A DNA stretch of 64,000 nucleotides, taken from contig OZ004589.1 of assembly GCA_963924555.1 (NCBI GenBank), forward strand, positions 5,518,001-5,582,000, read 5' to 3'. A program made the translations under genes and the position numbers. How positions within the stretch are numbered: the first letter of the stretch is position 1; each line of letters opens with the position of its first letter. Under the pieces are notes generated by a model. That model did not search any database. It had not been told where the DNA came from and was given only the letters and a program-made list of their open reading frames with translations. Positions 47,753 through 61,000 of this stretch are shown one piece after another. The DNA comes from Crambe crambe (lineage: Eukaryota; Porifera; Demospongiae; Poecilosclerida; Crambeidae).

Positions 47753-50700
47753 CTAAGTTTGCATAATATTTTCAGAAAATATGCTGTACTGACTGAACAT
47801 GTTCCATAAGTCTCCATACACTCTGCTTTCTTTGTTTCTTCCTGCCCACCTCTGAAACACTGACCTGTAAGTGTCCGGGGGAACCACGAGCTCAGACGGA
47901 GAACATAAAATAGTCTTACAACTATGATATGGAAGACGAAGAATTATCAACAAGTGGTTTGGATTCCACTTCAAAGCTGATAAAAATTCACTAATGCTGT
48001 CGTATGCCTCTTCAGAAATTTGCTCACTGTGATGAACTTGGGAGAATACTTTTTTCAGGACTGAGTTTGGTAGTCCCATGAATGGTTCAAATTCAAGTAC
48101 ATCTTTCACCTCCAGAGAATGATCAATGGAGAGTTCAATCTGTTCACTTTCCAGCAATGGTTTTTCGTGCACAAGTGTGGAAGGTTGGTCTGGATTCATC
48201 ACTGCTGTGTGGATTTCTTGAAGATTAAATAAGGTAAGCTTTGGCTCTATATTCGAATCAAAAGAGAGATGACTTTGCAGCAAGTTCCCAGGATGAATTA
48301 TACTTTCATGCACTTTTATACGAGAACAAACCTCTTTCTTCACACACCTGATTTCTCTGATAATCGATGATCGAAAATGATAGAAATCAAGCTCAAAAGT
48401 GTCATTCTTCTTCATCCGTGCAAGAAATATCACGACCTTGTTCTGCTTCCTAATCTCAATCACAGCTTCGATGCCTCTACAATCAACCCAAGAGACCCCC
48501 TTTCTCCATATCACACAAGAAGACTTCTTCACAGAGAAAGGAGAATTTGGATTTGTGTTAAATGGAAAATGAAACGATAGCCGAAGCAAGAGGAGCTGAT
48601 GAAATCGAGGACCTAAGCTGTGATGGTCATCTAAACACTCCATGTGCCAACCAAAATACTTTCCCCATGAACCATCTGACTCCCAGAGATCAGGTGGAGC
48701 ACTGCTCCTTATGAGGTGAGGGAAGAAAAGGTGATCCTCAGGTGGATGGGGAGGCTCGAAACCAGAGATAGAATAGAGGATTTTACGATCGGCAAGCTTT
48801 ATGCAGAATTCCATTCGGAGTAAATAGCGGATTGCCAGTAACATGTTGAAGCCCATTGATCCAAAACCTGTTTGCAATTGAGAGAGTGATACTAGGCCAA
48901 GTGGGTTGGGGATTTCTACCACTTTATGAAAGCCGTGCACCATCGAGAGAATGGTTTCTTGATTATGAATGACCCAACTTGATTCAGTGGAATCCTTGCT
49001 TTCCAAAAACAAAAGATAGCCAGAAGAATGAAGCGACTTGCAGGCTTGATAAAGATTGTCACTGTCCTTCAAGTACAAGATGTCTGCATGAGATAAATAC
49101 TCCAATAACTCTTTATACTCTATCACAATTGTCCCTTGGAATTTATGGAGCATAAAGGCACGAAGGAGACAACTTTTGTTGTCCAGCTGAGCAGACTCGG
49201 TGGAGTGCTGGAGACCATCACAAGCCATTAACTGACGAAGCTTGTGAAAATTAGTTGAGTTTGGTTTTCGGGAGTCAATAGATATCCAGCCTTTGAAGCT
49301 TATATCTTCGTATGGACTACTTCCAGCTATTTTTTCAAGGATGCCAGATTTGGATGTACGCATTCCCTCTCTAGGCAACTCATCTTCATGAGTACCAACA
49401 AGGATCAGGTAAGGCTGAAATCCTGCATCTCCTGATATCGAATAAATGAAGGAACACCAATAAGCTGCAGACTTTTCAATAGATTCTGGTGATTTCCGTA
49501 AATCGACAGTGATGAGAAATATTGGTATGGAATCAGAATTCTGTGTGGCAATTCTGAGAATGACAGAGTGACTGCCATGATAGCAAGGATGACCAGCAAA
49601 GTCATACAGTATCACTCTTCCAAAATATTTGTTGTCGAAAGTGATGGGAACAATACCGGAAGTTTCGGAGTCGGGGGTTGCGAATCTCTGAAAGTGCCCT
49701 GTCACCCACTCCTGAAAGGATCCTCCCCCTCCCCATTGGAGGGTTTTAGCCAGTGTCGATTTCCCACTATCAAGATCACCCAAGAGAAAAATTTTCCTCC
49801 TTGGACTCAGCACATCCCAACACTTCAAATACGGAAATTTAGTAGATATATTACTTTTTGAAGGATCAATTCCATTCTGGAGAAAAATTCCAAGAATATC
49901 AATACTATCGGTGAGGTCTAGTGGCGTCCTTCCAACTTGATTTCGTGTCGTCATATTCTCCTTGGTGAAAGACAGCAACAACTCCACCATTTCTAACTTT
50001 CCTTTTTGGCAGGCAAGATGAAGAGGAGTGTTGCCAAATTTGTTCTTTTGGTGGACACTGCACTGTTTCTCCTTCACGAAATAATCCATGATAGCACAGT
50101 GACCAGCAGCGGCAGCCCGGTGGATAGGTGTAGAGTTGAATTTGTCAGTACAATTCAGGCTACAATTTTTTTCATCCACGAGATAGCGTACAATTTCCAG
50201 GTGTCCAAAACTAGCAGCTAAATGAAGCGGAGTAGCTTTTAGGCTTTTTTCTTGGCTCAAGGAGTCACATTCTGTCTGATTTGTGAGATACTGGACAACA
50301 TCGAGATGACCCACTTGGCAAGCATGGTGAAGAGGAGTCCTACCAATTTTATCCCTTACCATACAGCTAATGTGTTTTTCGTTCACAAAAAACTGCACAA
50401 CAGATAAGCGACCTTTATTGGCAGCAAGATGCAATGAGGTATACCCATTTCCTTCTGTCAAACTGGGGTTGGCATTAGCGATCGAAACGAGATACTCAAC
50501 TGTGTCGAGGTGACCATACTGGGAAGCCAAGTGGAGGGGAGTCGTGTTAGATTGATCAGTAGAATTACAATTGACCTTCTTTTCTTCAATCAAGTACTGG
50601 ACTACATCGGTACACCCATTTCTGGATGAGTAATGCAATGCAGTCCTGCCTTCATCGTCTCTGAGCGAGACATCACCATCATTTTGGTCAATGAGAAGTT

Positions 50701-52414
50701 TCATGATTTCCAAATTTCCGCTCAATGATGCAGCATGAATGGGTGAGAATCCGCCATCGGTAAATGCTGCATTTGAATCAATCTCTTTCAAACTGAGAAG
50801 AAAGCGGACGACTTCTGGGTAACCTCCTTGACATGCCAAATGCAAAGGAGTAAAACCCTGGTTATCAGCGCAGCAAGGGTTACATAACTTCTCAGTGATC
50901 AGGAAAGCAACTACATCACAATGCCCACAATAACTCGCATAATGGAGAGGGGTACGTCCCGAAATGATGTTTTTTGATTTATGCTTTTTATCAGGTGACG
51001 TAGTACACTCAAAATCACACCCCCTGTCATTGGCTAGGTATTGTACGATGTCAAGACAACCACTTTTTGCTGCTGAGTGGACAACAGTACAACCAATAGA
51101 GTCTTTAGTGAAAGGATCACATTTTTTCTCATCAATGAGAAACTTCACTGCATCAATATGGCTGTGTTTCACTGCTAGATGCAAAGGTGTCTTCCCTTTT
51201 TTGTTCTTAAGCATTAGAGGATGCTTTCGATCGTTGCAGAGAAAGGAGATCACAGAAAGATTACCATTTGCACAGGCATGATGGAGCGGAGTGTTGCCAT
51301 CATGATCAGCTTTTGATAAAAGAGAAGAGTTGAACCCAAGAAGAGTCTTCATGACAGCGATATGGCCGTTGTCTGCTGCAAGGTGGAAAGGATTCACAAA
51401 CCCAGGCTTGAAAACTAGATTCGTGATATTCTTCAGGAAGTGATTGACTATCTCCACATGGCCACTAGCAGCTGCAATTTGCAAGGGAGTGGGTTCCAGC
51501 GTGTTAAGGGAGTTGATATCATAGAGGTAGTCTCTGATGAGGATTTCAATAATATCTAGTCGTCCCTGTTGGCAGGCATAGTGCAAAGGAGTTAGTTGAT
51601 CAGAGCCCAAACGAAGGGGAGTGACATTTGCAGCAGGAAGTAGCTGGAGGGCAGTTTCAAAGTCTCCTTCCTCCAAGGCGAAGAGCAATGATTCTTCACC
51701 ATCTGGATCAGTGTACATGGAACTGGGGGTGGTAGGGCAGGAGGTCAGTTCTGTATCACTCTTGTAGCTAAATACATATAAACACAAGATTGTAAAGAAT
51801 TTTTTTTTATATAGTCAGTAAGCATCAGAGGTAGAAACAAGAGCTCAAAATTGATTGGTCATTACTTAGATATCCAGTAACCCATAGGAATTCATGATAC
51901 TTGGAATACTGGAATTCAGTGAGTCAAGCATCCAGTAACCAATAGTAATTCATGATACTTGAGTTTGGGACGTCAGTTGTTTTACCAATGACCTGTAGTT
52001 ACTTCTAGCTCTGTAAACGTATGTAATTACAGACCCTTTCTCGTCATTATAGACCCCTTCCCCCAGATCGAACACACTAAGTTATTATAAAGGGAAGAGG
52101 CAAATTCAATCTTAATTTTTTCAGGATTAAGCACAGCTCCACTGGTCAAACCACCACCAAAGTTTTGTATTAGAATTTCCTATCCCCTCCAACTTATTCT
52201 GATGGCCTGGGGATAAGGCTAGTATAAATGGCTAGCTTTGTACCCAGGCCTGCTGGGTACGAGCAGATACAAAACCTGGATTTAAATCAGACTTTATTAA
52301 GGTGGAGTGAGAACTGGTCTGCATGTATTGCTTCCTCATCCACACCACAAGATCCTATCCCAGCAAATTTAAAGTAGCTACAAACCTGTCTAATGTATCT
52401 TCTAGGGACGCCAT
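47753..52414 (-). CDS. Ankyrin-repeat, ROC-type GTPase, death-domain-like protein, 2 exons, 1347 aa
   Basis: A short first exon (52386-52414, MASLEDTLDS) is spliced to a single 4-kb exon (47753-51767), and the phase closes. About 17 ankyrin repeats can be counted by TPLH-type turns (LTPLHYA, NTPLHHA, KTPLHLA and so on) over residues about 30-640. A ROC-type GTPase follows: P-loop LLGDLDSGKST, switch DFAGH, base-recognition VGTHED. Next is a COR-like stretch. A C-terminal helical segment (YRSVFQRWAGRNKESRVYG) looks like a death domain. The order ankyrin-ROC-COR-death is that of DAPK1 without its kinase. The first exon has a weak donor (gtttgt), so an alternative start in exon 2 remains possible. 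It presumably acts as a cytosolic signalling scaffold. Confidence 0.88.
51788..52385 (-). other. Single intron of the ankyrin-ROC gene
   Basis: It includes a short repeated phrase (gtcaagcatccagtaacc / agatatccagtaaccc, near 51870-51950). No other gene is seen. Confidence 0.5.
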
Positions 52415-52709
52415 TGATTGCCTCCTGTATAAGTAATATTTGGCATTCATTGATTTTTTTATCATAAGACCAAGATTTTTAGACTTACGTAAAAGATATT
52501 CACTGACTGTACATGACTATCAAGGAGATGTCTCTAGCTAGTAGACTAACTGTAACTTGAAAGTGAACCAGTTTAGCTATGTGTCTTGATTCCGTACCCG
52601 GTACAAACACTCGATTTCTGTTGATTGCTGAATCAGCGAAATATTAATGACGCGCGCGCTAAAAATAATTATTATTATGACATAATACATAACAATTTGC
52701 ACATAATGA

Positions 52710-55700
52710 TCATGATACAAAAGTATCTAAATCCTTAGCCTTTCTCAACCAATAACCCAGTCCACTATTTTCAAACATCATTCTAACAGCTTCCTTGGTA
52801 CTCTGATAGTCCACAGCTTTGTGCTTCTCATCAAAGTAAGCACTAGCCTCATTGCTCCAAGTCATAGGGTGATTATGAACCTGACTAGCTTGTGTAGCCA
52901 GTGTTATGTACTCCTTGCAGAGAGAATACTTTGAAAGACATGATGAAGCACCTCCATGACACTTCCCTGTCTCTGGATCTATCAGTTCCATACAAGCAGC
53001 CCCGTGGTGCCAGTTCAAGCTATCGTCACCTCTATTTCTAGGTGCTTTTGGTGTGTAAACCTCCAAATACATCATTGGTGATAAAATTTTAGGGGTATTT
53101 TTAATAAATGGTTGAGGAATTACGGAGTCAATGTCACCAATTCGAGAATAAAATGCTCTTTCCAAGTATTCAATGGTGGAATCTATTTCCCGAGAACAGC
53201 CTACAGTGATGGATTTCAAGTAGATGGGGCTAATGAAGTTGCTCAGGAGTGCACCTTGAAGGCCTATCACATTCCACATTGCTATCTTATCGCTACACGA
53301 CATCAAAAGCAAAGGCTCTCCATTAGCTAAACCTTCAAGGGGTTGCTCTCTGATATTTTGTTGCTGAAGAGTTGGTTTACAATTTAGAGAATCCAGATGC
53401 TTTATGCTCAGTTGACTGTGTTTTAGTTCACTTGAAGTGCTGGTGCTTTGATCAACTGTTTGAAAGACACGGGCATCACCACATGGAATTGTACTAGTGT
53501 AGAGATGAAACGAAAGTGACTTATGGACTTGCAGTTTGCCATTCTCAAGTTCGATGAATATGCTCTCTTCTCCATTGAAGGCCCTACAAGCTTGCTTGTA
53601 TAGAAACCGCAGTAAAGATCGTCTGGCCATCACCACTGCATGGGAGTCATGGATAATCTGTCCGTCCAGTTGATCGAGTGGAACTGATAAACATTTGCAA
53701 CCTGATCCTAAAGCTATCACAACTCCATTCATCAAATCGTCATCTTGCACAAGGATTATTCCTGCAACTATTGCCAGTTTGGGGTAGAGATTTCCTTTCC
53801 CACTCTCTCTGCAAACTTCCAAGAGTTTCTGTTTACATTTTGCTGCAACGATATCTCCTTCACAGAGAGATTGAATGTCAATACTTGGAGCATCTGCGGT
53901 GATTGAATCGAAGTCTTTAGGAGATTGAGAAAGACTCAAGATATCAGGAGAATTGACTTTCAAAATTGGAGGCCATAGTGTTCTCATTATTAAGTCGTGA
54001 CTGTTCTCAGGGAGGAGATCTAGAGAGTTAAGTAAATATCAGTGCTTCAGTCCCATTATATATGATAAAATTTTCCAATGGTAATTTGTTCATGTTCTAA
54101 TAATTCCACTTTCTCTGTATAAATTTATATATTTTTTAACAACGAAATAAAGCTATTACCTAGCATACTAAAACTCAATACCAGCCCCAAGGTCATCATG
54201 AGTTGAGGAGTCACATAATTGCTTTGTAGCATATAATCACATGCTCCCTCAAATCATAAAATTTAATCATAGTTGAAAAAACTTTTTCATGTGTTAATTT
54301 TTTGGGCTGCCAGGACAAAGTTCAAAGTCTACCAGCCCACTTCTGGTAGATAAGATAATTGATCAACGAGACTATCTTGCATCCTTGATCATTTACTATA
54401 TTATCTGCTCTACCCTTCTCAATTTAAAACACTAGCAGAGAGCTGATCAACTGCTCTGCGAGCTGGTTTTTAAAAATTCAAGAATTGAGAGGAGATAGTC
54501 CATAAACTCAATACATACCATTAGTCATACAGACTATTTGTAGGAGCTACATTGGAACCTGACTTAGCTAGAAGTCACCTGAATTAGCAGGTTAAGAGAT
54601 TAAACCTCATATAAGAGGACACATAATACATAGTTGGTAGTTTGTTCGAAGCTCTGATTATGTACCTGGCATTTCAGGTCCTTGGACCTCCTGGTCCATT
54701 TCCTCACTCAAAGCATCGGCTGAAGACAGGAAGGAAGAATTAGCCAGAGTATTCTGACCCATTAAGCTGTCAATGGCCTTGTCCATGTCATAGTTAACTG
54801 ACTCCAGCACCATCTTCAGCCTGTCTTCAGATTCAGTTGGAAACAGCATCTTAAAGGATCCCAATGCTTCATCATGGCCAGGTTGCCTATAAAAGCAAAG
54901 ATCTATGCTTATAGATAGTAAAATTAAGTGTATTACTTATGTGGCCAGAATTTTAATCTAATTATTGTCTTATTGAAATGTCCAGCAATGCTAGTGAGAC
55001 AGATGCTCATATTAGCTCTTAAGATTATACATGGCACACAACAGAAGTGCTTACAAACTTCTTCACCTCATGTTTGACTTCCTACTTTTCTTCTCACGAT
55101 ATCCAGTTTTCTCCTTCCCTATTTTAGTTCCACGTGCTTCGAAATTCAGTTCTACGTGAGCAGTTGAATTCTCATCTATGTTTCGAGGATGCCTGTCTTC
55201 TTTAAATGATCCATAATCACTTGAACTATCAGACTGCTCCCCATGGAGTTTCTTTCCACCTGATTGCTGTCTGTATGATGTACCCTTGTCGTGCTCTGTG
55301 TGCTGATTAAGATCCTCCCTTCCAGGTTGCTGTCTATGATACGAATCTCGATTTCCAGGGTCAGATTGATATCGCTGCTGTCTGTAATACGAATCTCGTT
55401 CTCCATAATGATTAGGGTCTTCCATGCCAGAGTGATAGCGCTGCTCTCTGTAATCCATATTCCTGCTAGGTTGTCTTCCATGTCCATTCAAGCCAGATTG
55501 ACTGCTAGTCTTTTTGCTGGAACTTTCGTTCGGAGGCCAATATTTTTGAAAATTGCCTTTCTCGTCCTCAGATGGAGAGAGGTTGCTAAGGCGTTGACCC
55601 AACATAATCAATTCCATCCCTGACTTCAGTATGAATTGGTTTAGCCTGTCAAGAGGAAGGAACCCCATTACCTGCATAAATACATAAAATGTACCATCAG

Positions 55701-57076
55701 GAAATTACTCATACATAGTACCCACATATTGCCTCATACTTACAGGGTTCTCCCCAATGAAACTGATCAGATCAGTGCTTGAATACCATATTAAAGGATT
55801 TTGATATTCTTGTGGCATAGTTGCACCTCTGTAACACCCTTTGGGGAAAACCCTGTGATTAGAATATACGTTATGTGGAGTTACTACTTTCTGGTGGCAG
55901 TTTATCCATACAAGGTCAAAAATTCTACTCATCTGTGCCATCCCTACTTTGTACTCTCTGATACTTTAAGGTGACAAATAGACTTTCAGTATACATTAAT
56001 TCTACACTCAACATCTGATGTTATAGAAAAGTCAAGATTCTATGGAGGACTTGGGAACAAATGCTCTAAATCTTCATGGTCTAAAACTTGAATGATTCTC
56101 TTAAGTTTAATTTGTGATAAAATTTTCATGATTCACTGTCGAGAAAAAAATTTCAATACCTTGCATATACATAGCTCTCATGAAAATCATAAAGGTTTAG
56201 ATCACAAAAATTTGGACCTATAAATAAATTTTAATATGGCTGTAGGCTGACGTACCAGAGGTGGTAGAGTCAAGTCATCTTTGTAGAGTCCAAGTTCTTT
56301 GAAGCACTTGACCAACCTTTGCTTGCGATATAAGTAGCACAAGTACACAGTCTAGGGAACAAGATCATACAAGGAGGATCCAAATTGAAGTATTATTTGT
56401 AGGGTAGGGTACACATCTTTCTGTATCCTACTGTCCTCTACCATCTGTTAATCCACCCCTCACATACAATGAATAATGCTTGACTGATACTGGCATAAGT
56501 ATTGATTTCAACACTGACTCTATATCCCCCATTTAGAAGTGGTTCCTACTTACCCTCATCTCCATGACAATGAAGAGAGAATGAGATGTACAAGGCTCTT
56601 CATTGGCTATTGAGATTATGTGGTTGTATGGAATATCTTCCAAGACATTGCTATAGAGAAGAATAATTGCATGAACAGTCAATATAAGGGAGGGGGGATA
56701 TCAACAAGACTAAGAGATCATTCCGTTCAGTGAATCTTTCATTGTTCACTTCTGCTACAAGCAACTTGACATGTGTCCAGTCATTATGGCTCACATGTAC
56801 ATGATGTCGAGAGTCTCCACTCAAAACCAGACTGTACTTTTATATCCAGGTAATCAATGTAACTAACTAAAAAATCATGATGCACCATTGGTTCCATGCA
56901 CTAGCACAGCTTTGCCATGCCATTTAATAGTGAACTTACCCAACAGCTGTAGAAAGTCGCAATTTGGTACCCAGCAATTTCACGTACCCCAGCTGCACGA
57001 TTTTACCATTGCAGAGAAAGCACGTAAACTCCCTGTCGAGATCTACTGCTCCACCACTGCTAGGATCGTCATCCAT
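52710..57076 (-). CDS. CUE-like and adenosine-deaminase-domain fusion protein (catalytic Glu lost), 6 exons, 821 aa
   Basis: Exons: 56940-57076, 56554-56650, 56256-56351, 55067-55671, 54666-54886 and 52710-54019; 2466 nt, every GT-AG boundary and phase closes. The N-terminal about 110 residues ([16 protein letters not shown]...) match no family I recognise. A hydrophilic R/Q/Y/D/S-rich linker with repeated DSYYRQQ-type words follows. Exon 5 has a CUE-like segment (FKMLFP...[17 protein letters not shown]), a ubiquitin-binding fold if real. Exon 6 is an ADAR/ADAT1 A-to-I deaminase domain with zinc ligands in [27 protein letters not shown] and [13 protein letters not shown]. The proton-shuttling Glu of the HAE motif is Val (codon GTG), so deamination is not expected. 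No dsRNA-binding domain is seen. The nearest functional analogy is the inactive ADAD proteins. The joining of the deaminase to upstream exons rests on splice phase only. Confidence 0.78.
54376..54500. mobile_element. Foldback element, family member (see 3769 and 59631)
   Basis: It shares agcagagagctgatcaac and the atgatcaagg-type outer words (here on the other strand) with the copy at 59631. The arms actatcttgcatcc... and ...ggagatagtc face each other. Confidence 0.6.
55743..55855. mobile_element. GGGTTCTCCCC-ended MITE, copy 2
   Basis: The ends cagggttctcccca and tggggaaaaccctg are inverted. The interior matches copies 1 and 3. It is in an intron of the deaminase-fusion gene. Confidence 0.85.
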
Positions 57077-57214
57077 GTTTATCGACCTTTGGTAGCATAA
57101 AGGGAATCCCCCCAAATAATCCCCAACTTGGCGAAATACGGTGCATATAAATTAATTCCGAAAACCTGTGAGGTAAAGGGTGACTCAAATGACCTTTGTA
57201 CTTCTTGCTTAGAA
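57077..57214. promoter_or_regulatory. Compact divergent promoter
   Basis: Only 138 bases lie between the ATG of the deaminase-fusion gene (minus) and that of FAM32A (plus), so one short region must drive both. No TATA box is evident. Confidence 0.6.
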
Positions 57215-57875
57215 ATGGCAGAGGAATATGAAGACTGTGTTGGTGGCTCTCTGCGTCTTAAAGGGGCTAAAATAGGCGGAGGTGTAAAGAAAAAGTAAGT
57301 GGCAAAGGTTTGAGTTTATTATTAATTATGTATTGGGTTTGTTTCAAAGAAAAAAGAAGAAGAGAGCCAAAGAAGTAGTAGAGACTGTAGAAAAAGTTGC
57401 AGAGAAGTCCTCTGAGGCCATCAAGAAAACTCCAGCAGAATTAGCTTTCATAAAGACACAAGAAAAACGGGTAAGCAGGGTTCTCTCCGGTGAAAATGAT
57501 CAGAGCAGTGCTTGAATACATGATTTTGATATAAAACATGAAAGAAAAATGGGCCCCATCAGGGTGGACCCTTTGGGGAGAACCCTGGTAAGAATTGACT
57601 CACTCTTGAGCTGCTTAAGTAGTGGTATGATCTTTGTGTGCAGCCCAGGTTCTGTTAACTATGTTGTACCATTCATGTGGCTTATTATTCTTTTTCAGCA
57701 AGCTCAGAAAATCCTCAAAAAGGCTGAAAAGACGCACAAACAACGTGTGGAGGTAACAATAATTGAGGACTCTATGATGTGATTTTTGATTTCTACAACT
57801 CCACAGGAATTCAACATGCATCTAGACAATCTTACAGAACATTATGATATACCCAAAGTTAGCTGGACTAAATAA
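57215..57875 (+). CDS. FAM32A: FAM32A homologue, 4 exons, 107 aa
   Basis: Exons 57215-57294, 57350-57470, 57699-57752 and 57807-57875; phases close. The protein begins MAEEYEDCVGGSLRLKG, has a lysine-rich run (KKKKKRAK), then KKTPAELAFIKTQEKR. It ends with the hallmark tail LTEHYDIPKVSWTK, nearly identical to human FAM32A (112 aa). In human cells FAM32A is a nuclear factor whose C-terminal tail reaches the spliceosome active site and helps 3' splice-site docking; the conserved tail here supports the same role. Intron 2 contains a small inverted-repeat element (57476-57587). Confidence 0.95.
57476..57587. mobile_element. GGGTTCTCCCC-ended MITE, copy 3
   Basis: The ends cagggttctctcc and ggggagaaccctg are inverted. 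It is 112 bp, in FAM32A intron 2, just six bases past the donor site. Confidence 0.85.
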
Positions 57876-58046
57876 TTCTACTACCTCTTTTTTTCCATCA
57901 TTTCTCATCATCTCTAAATTAACGAAGTCACGTGACATAATAAAAGCAAGGGTGGGTAACGCCCACTTCCTCTCTATGATCCGATAGCTTAGGCTTTCTT
58001 GTACCATTGTCCAGAGGCGTCTTGAAGTAACTGCAGGACTAGCAAG

Positions 58047-61000
58047 ATGCCTGCCTCGGCTCTGTACATCCTCGATCTCAAAGGAAAGGTGAGAAGATGG
58101 TGATTCAAGCTTTATCTCCAAATAATGCCCCTTATTGACATACTAGTTCGGGTTGCTCTTACGTGATCATGCCTGGCCTGTCTGGTAGCATGCAACCTTA
58201 AATTGGGGGATAATTCCAATGAGACTCTAGAGCTCAAAAGTGGAGGCTATCATCTTAAAAATAGAGCTCAAAGTTTTCAGATTATAAAGAAGTCCTGTTG
58301 CATATACACTCTTTTACTATTGCATCTAGACTCTGATTTCCAGAGACTATCGTGGCGATGTAGAGATGTCTGTGATAGACAAGTTCCTCCCCATGGTCCT
58401 AGAGATGGAAGAGGAAGGACTGACATCACCAATTTTGGTGTATGACAAGACGACCTTTGTGTACATCAAACACAATAACTTGTACTGTATCCTAAAACCA
58501 ATGATACTGTCATGACTCTATGTCTGAAATCTTAAGCATTATTACAGTGACTCTGCATGGTTTCTGTAGAAAATGTATCTATCAAAATGGCCCTCTCTAT
58601 TGTATATCAGCTTATAAAATTGATCCTTGACGGCAGCCATTGCTATATCATTACAGTGGTAGCTACCACCATCAAGAATGCAAATGTCACTCTCATTTTC
58701 TCATTTCTTCATAGAATTGTGGAGGTAAGTGGATTGACAGTCTAACAATTGAGTTATTAATAGATCGAGTGAGAATTGTCGTAATCCGCATTGTATTTAA
58801 AAAAAAAGGTTTTCCAAGAATATTTCAAGGAACTTGAAGAGGAGAGCATTAGGGATAATTTTGTTCTGATTTATGAACTATTGGATGAGATTATGGACTT
58901 TGGCTATCCACAAACCACTGAAAGCAAAATCTTAAAAGAGTACGTGGAAACAATTTGTTAGTGGTCAAAATCAGAAATTAATGAACTGCTACTACATGTA
59001 TGATGCATGGCTATGTACGATACAATGGTTACCACAATTCCTTGACTTGAATGCCTAGTAGCTTCAATAAAGGAGGGGGGGGGCAAACATCTGGGACCCC
59101 CTACCCCCTCCCCCCCCCTTCCCTCTGTAGATCCTGTATGCAGAATCTACATATTTACTCTTTTTCTTGACATATGTAGAAGCAACCCATTTAAGATTTT
59201 CATGCTCCATAATTTCATTTCAGATTTATCACTCAAGAGAGTCACAAACTGGAAGTGACCCCTCATGTCCCTCCAGCGGTTACCAATGCTGTCTCTTGGA
59301 GGAAAGAGGGCGTGCGGTATCGTAAGAATGAGGTCTTCTTAGACGTCATTGAATCAGTCAATCTCTTGGTGAGTAGAGCATACAAGCATTGTGTGCCTGA
59401 ATGAATTCATGTGTGTGCAACTGCTGGAGCTAATCTGCTTTTATGCAATAATAGAAACATTGCCGTCTAGACCATTATAGAGGACCACTGGTCCTCTTCT
59501 GTTTTGATTCAGTGATTGCATAAACGATTACAACTTTGCTGTCCTTACCCACATTCTTAGCTAGTCATAATAGAAGACTTGGAGATCATTCTTAGCAAAT
59601 TTCATCATTAAAGGATCATTAAAAGTCTATTTGCATTCACCTTGCCCCTTGGTCACTCACTATAACTGCTATAACTTTCTAGTTTAATGCATCAACAGAG
59701 AGCTGATTATCCACTCTCTCTGCTGGTGTTTGAAATTTGAAATTTGGTTAAGAATCTATAAAGTTATAACAGCTATAGTGAATGATCAAGGGGCAAGGTG
59801 TGAATGCAAATAATTTATTCTTGCATGGTGTGCTGTGCATACATAGGTGAGTAAAACTGGACAAGTTTTGCAGAGTGAAATAGTAGGTGCAGTAAAAATG
59901 AGAGTTCGTCTCTCCGGCATGCCAGAACTTCGACTAGGCCTCAACGATAAAGTCCTCTTTGAAAATACAGGGAGTGAGTCATTACAATGTTGTACATTAC
60001 CAATTCAATAGACCTTTCACACATTGGCTTCCATGGCTTGGTTAAGACCAAAAATACAGAGTTACCGGCCAGAATTTATTTAAAAGGGCTATTATATGTA
60101 TTGGCCAATTGTAGTAGCCAATTTACTCTCTTAAGCACTACAAGTACCTACATATATTTCAGCAAATGCTCTGTATAATGTTGTCAGGAGGATCTCGTAC
60201 GAAAGCTGTTGAGCTTGAAGATGTGAAATTTCACCAGTGTGTGCGTCTCTCTCGATTTGAAAATGACCGAACCATCTCTTTCATTCCTCCCGACGGTGAC
60301 TTTGAACTGATGTCCTACCGCCTCACCACTCAAGTCAAACCCCTCATTTGGATTGAGAGTAGAATCGAGAGGCATTCACGCAGCAGAATTGAGTACATTA
60401 TCAAGGTACAGGTGTAGGTCCCCATGAGGGTGTGGTTAAGACTTTTTGTACATATTAACTACATTGTAGCTATAGTAAATGTGGTTAACTAATATTCATT
60501 ATAGAATGCACAATAGTGATTCAAGAAGATTTTATTTTTTTGTGTGTTTGTGCATAATATTATTAGGCTAAAGGTCAATTCAAACGTCGTTCAACTGCCA
60601 ACAATGTGGAGATTTTTATCCCAGTGCCTGCTGATGCTGATAGTCCACAGTTCAAGGTATAGGCACTGCTGTCCAGAATAGTCCTGTGGGACTTGGGGAG
60701 TTCTTTTTCTCTGACCCAGTTCTGTGTATCTTGTCGAAATGATGACTTTATTCTTTGTATAATTTTATATGTAGTCATCTCAAGGCTATGCCAAGTATCA
60801 TCCAGAAAAAAATGCACTCATTTGGAACATCAAGTCCTTCCCTGTAAGCACATATGTTCACATTCTGATGTCCATTTTGTAATTATTTCATGTGAAGTGA
60901 AGTTGTGTAGCTTAGCACTGAATTAGGCTTACCTTTGAAAGGAATCAGCTTTAACTTCAGTTACTATACCTTCTCCACTCAGGGTGGCAAGGAGTATGGT

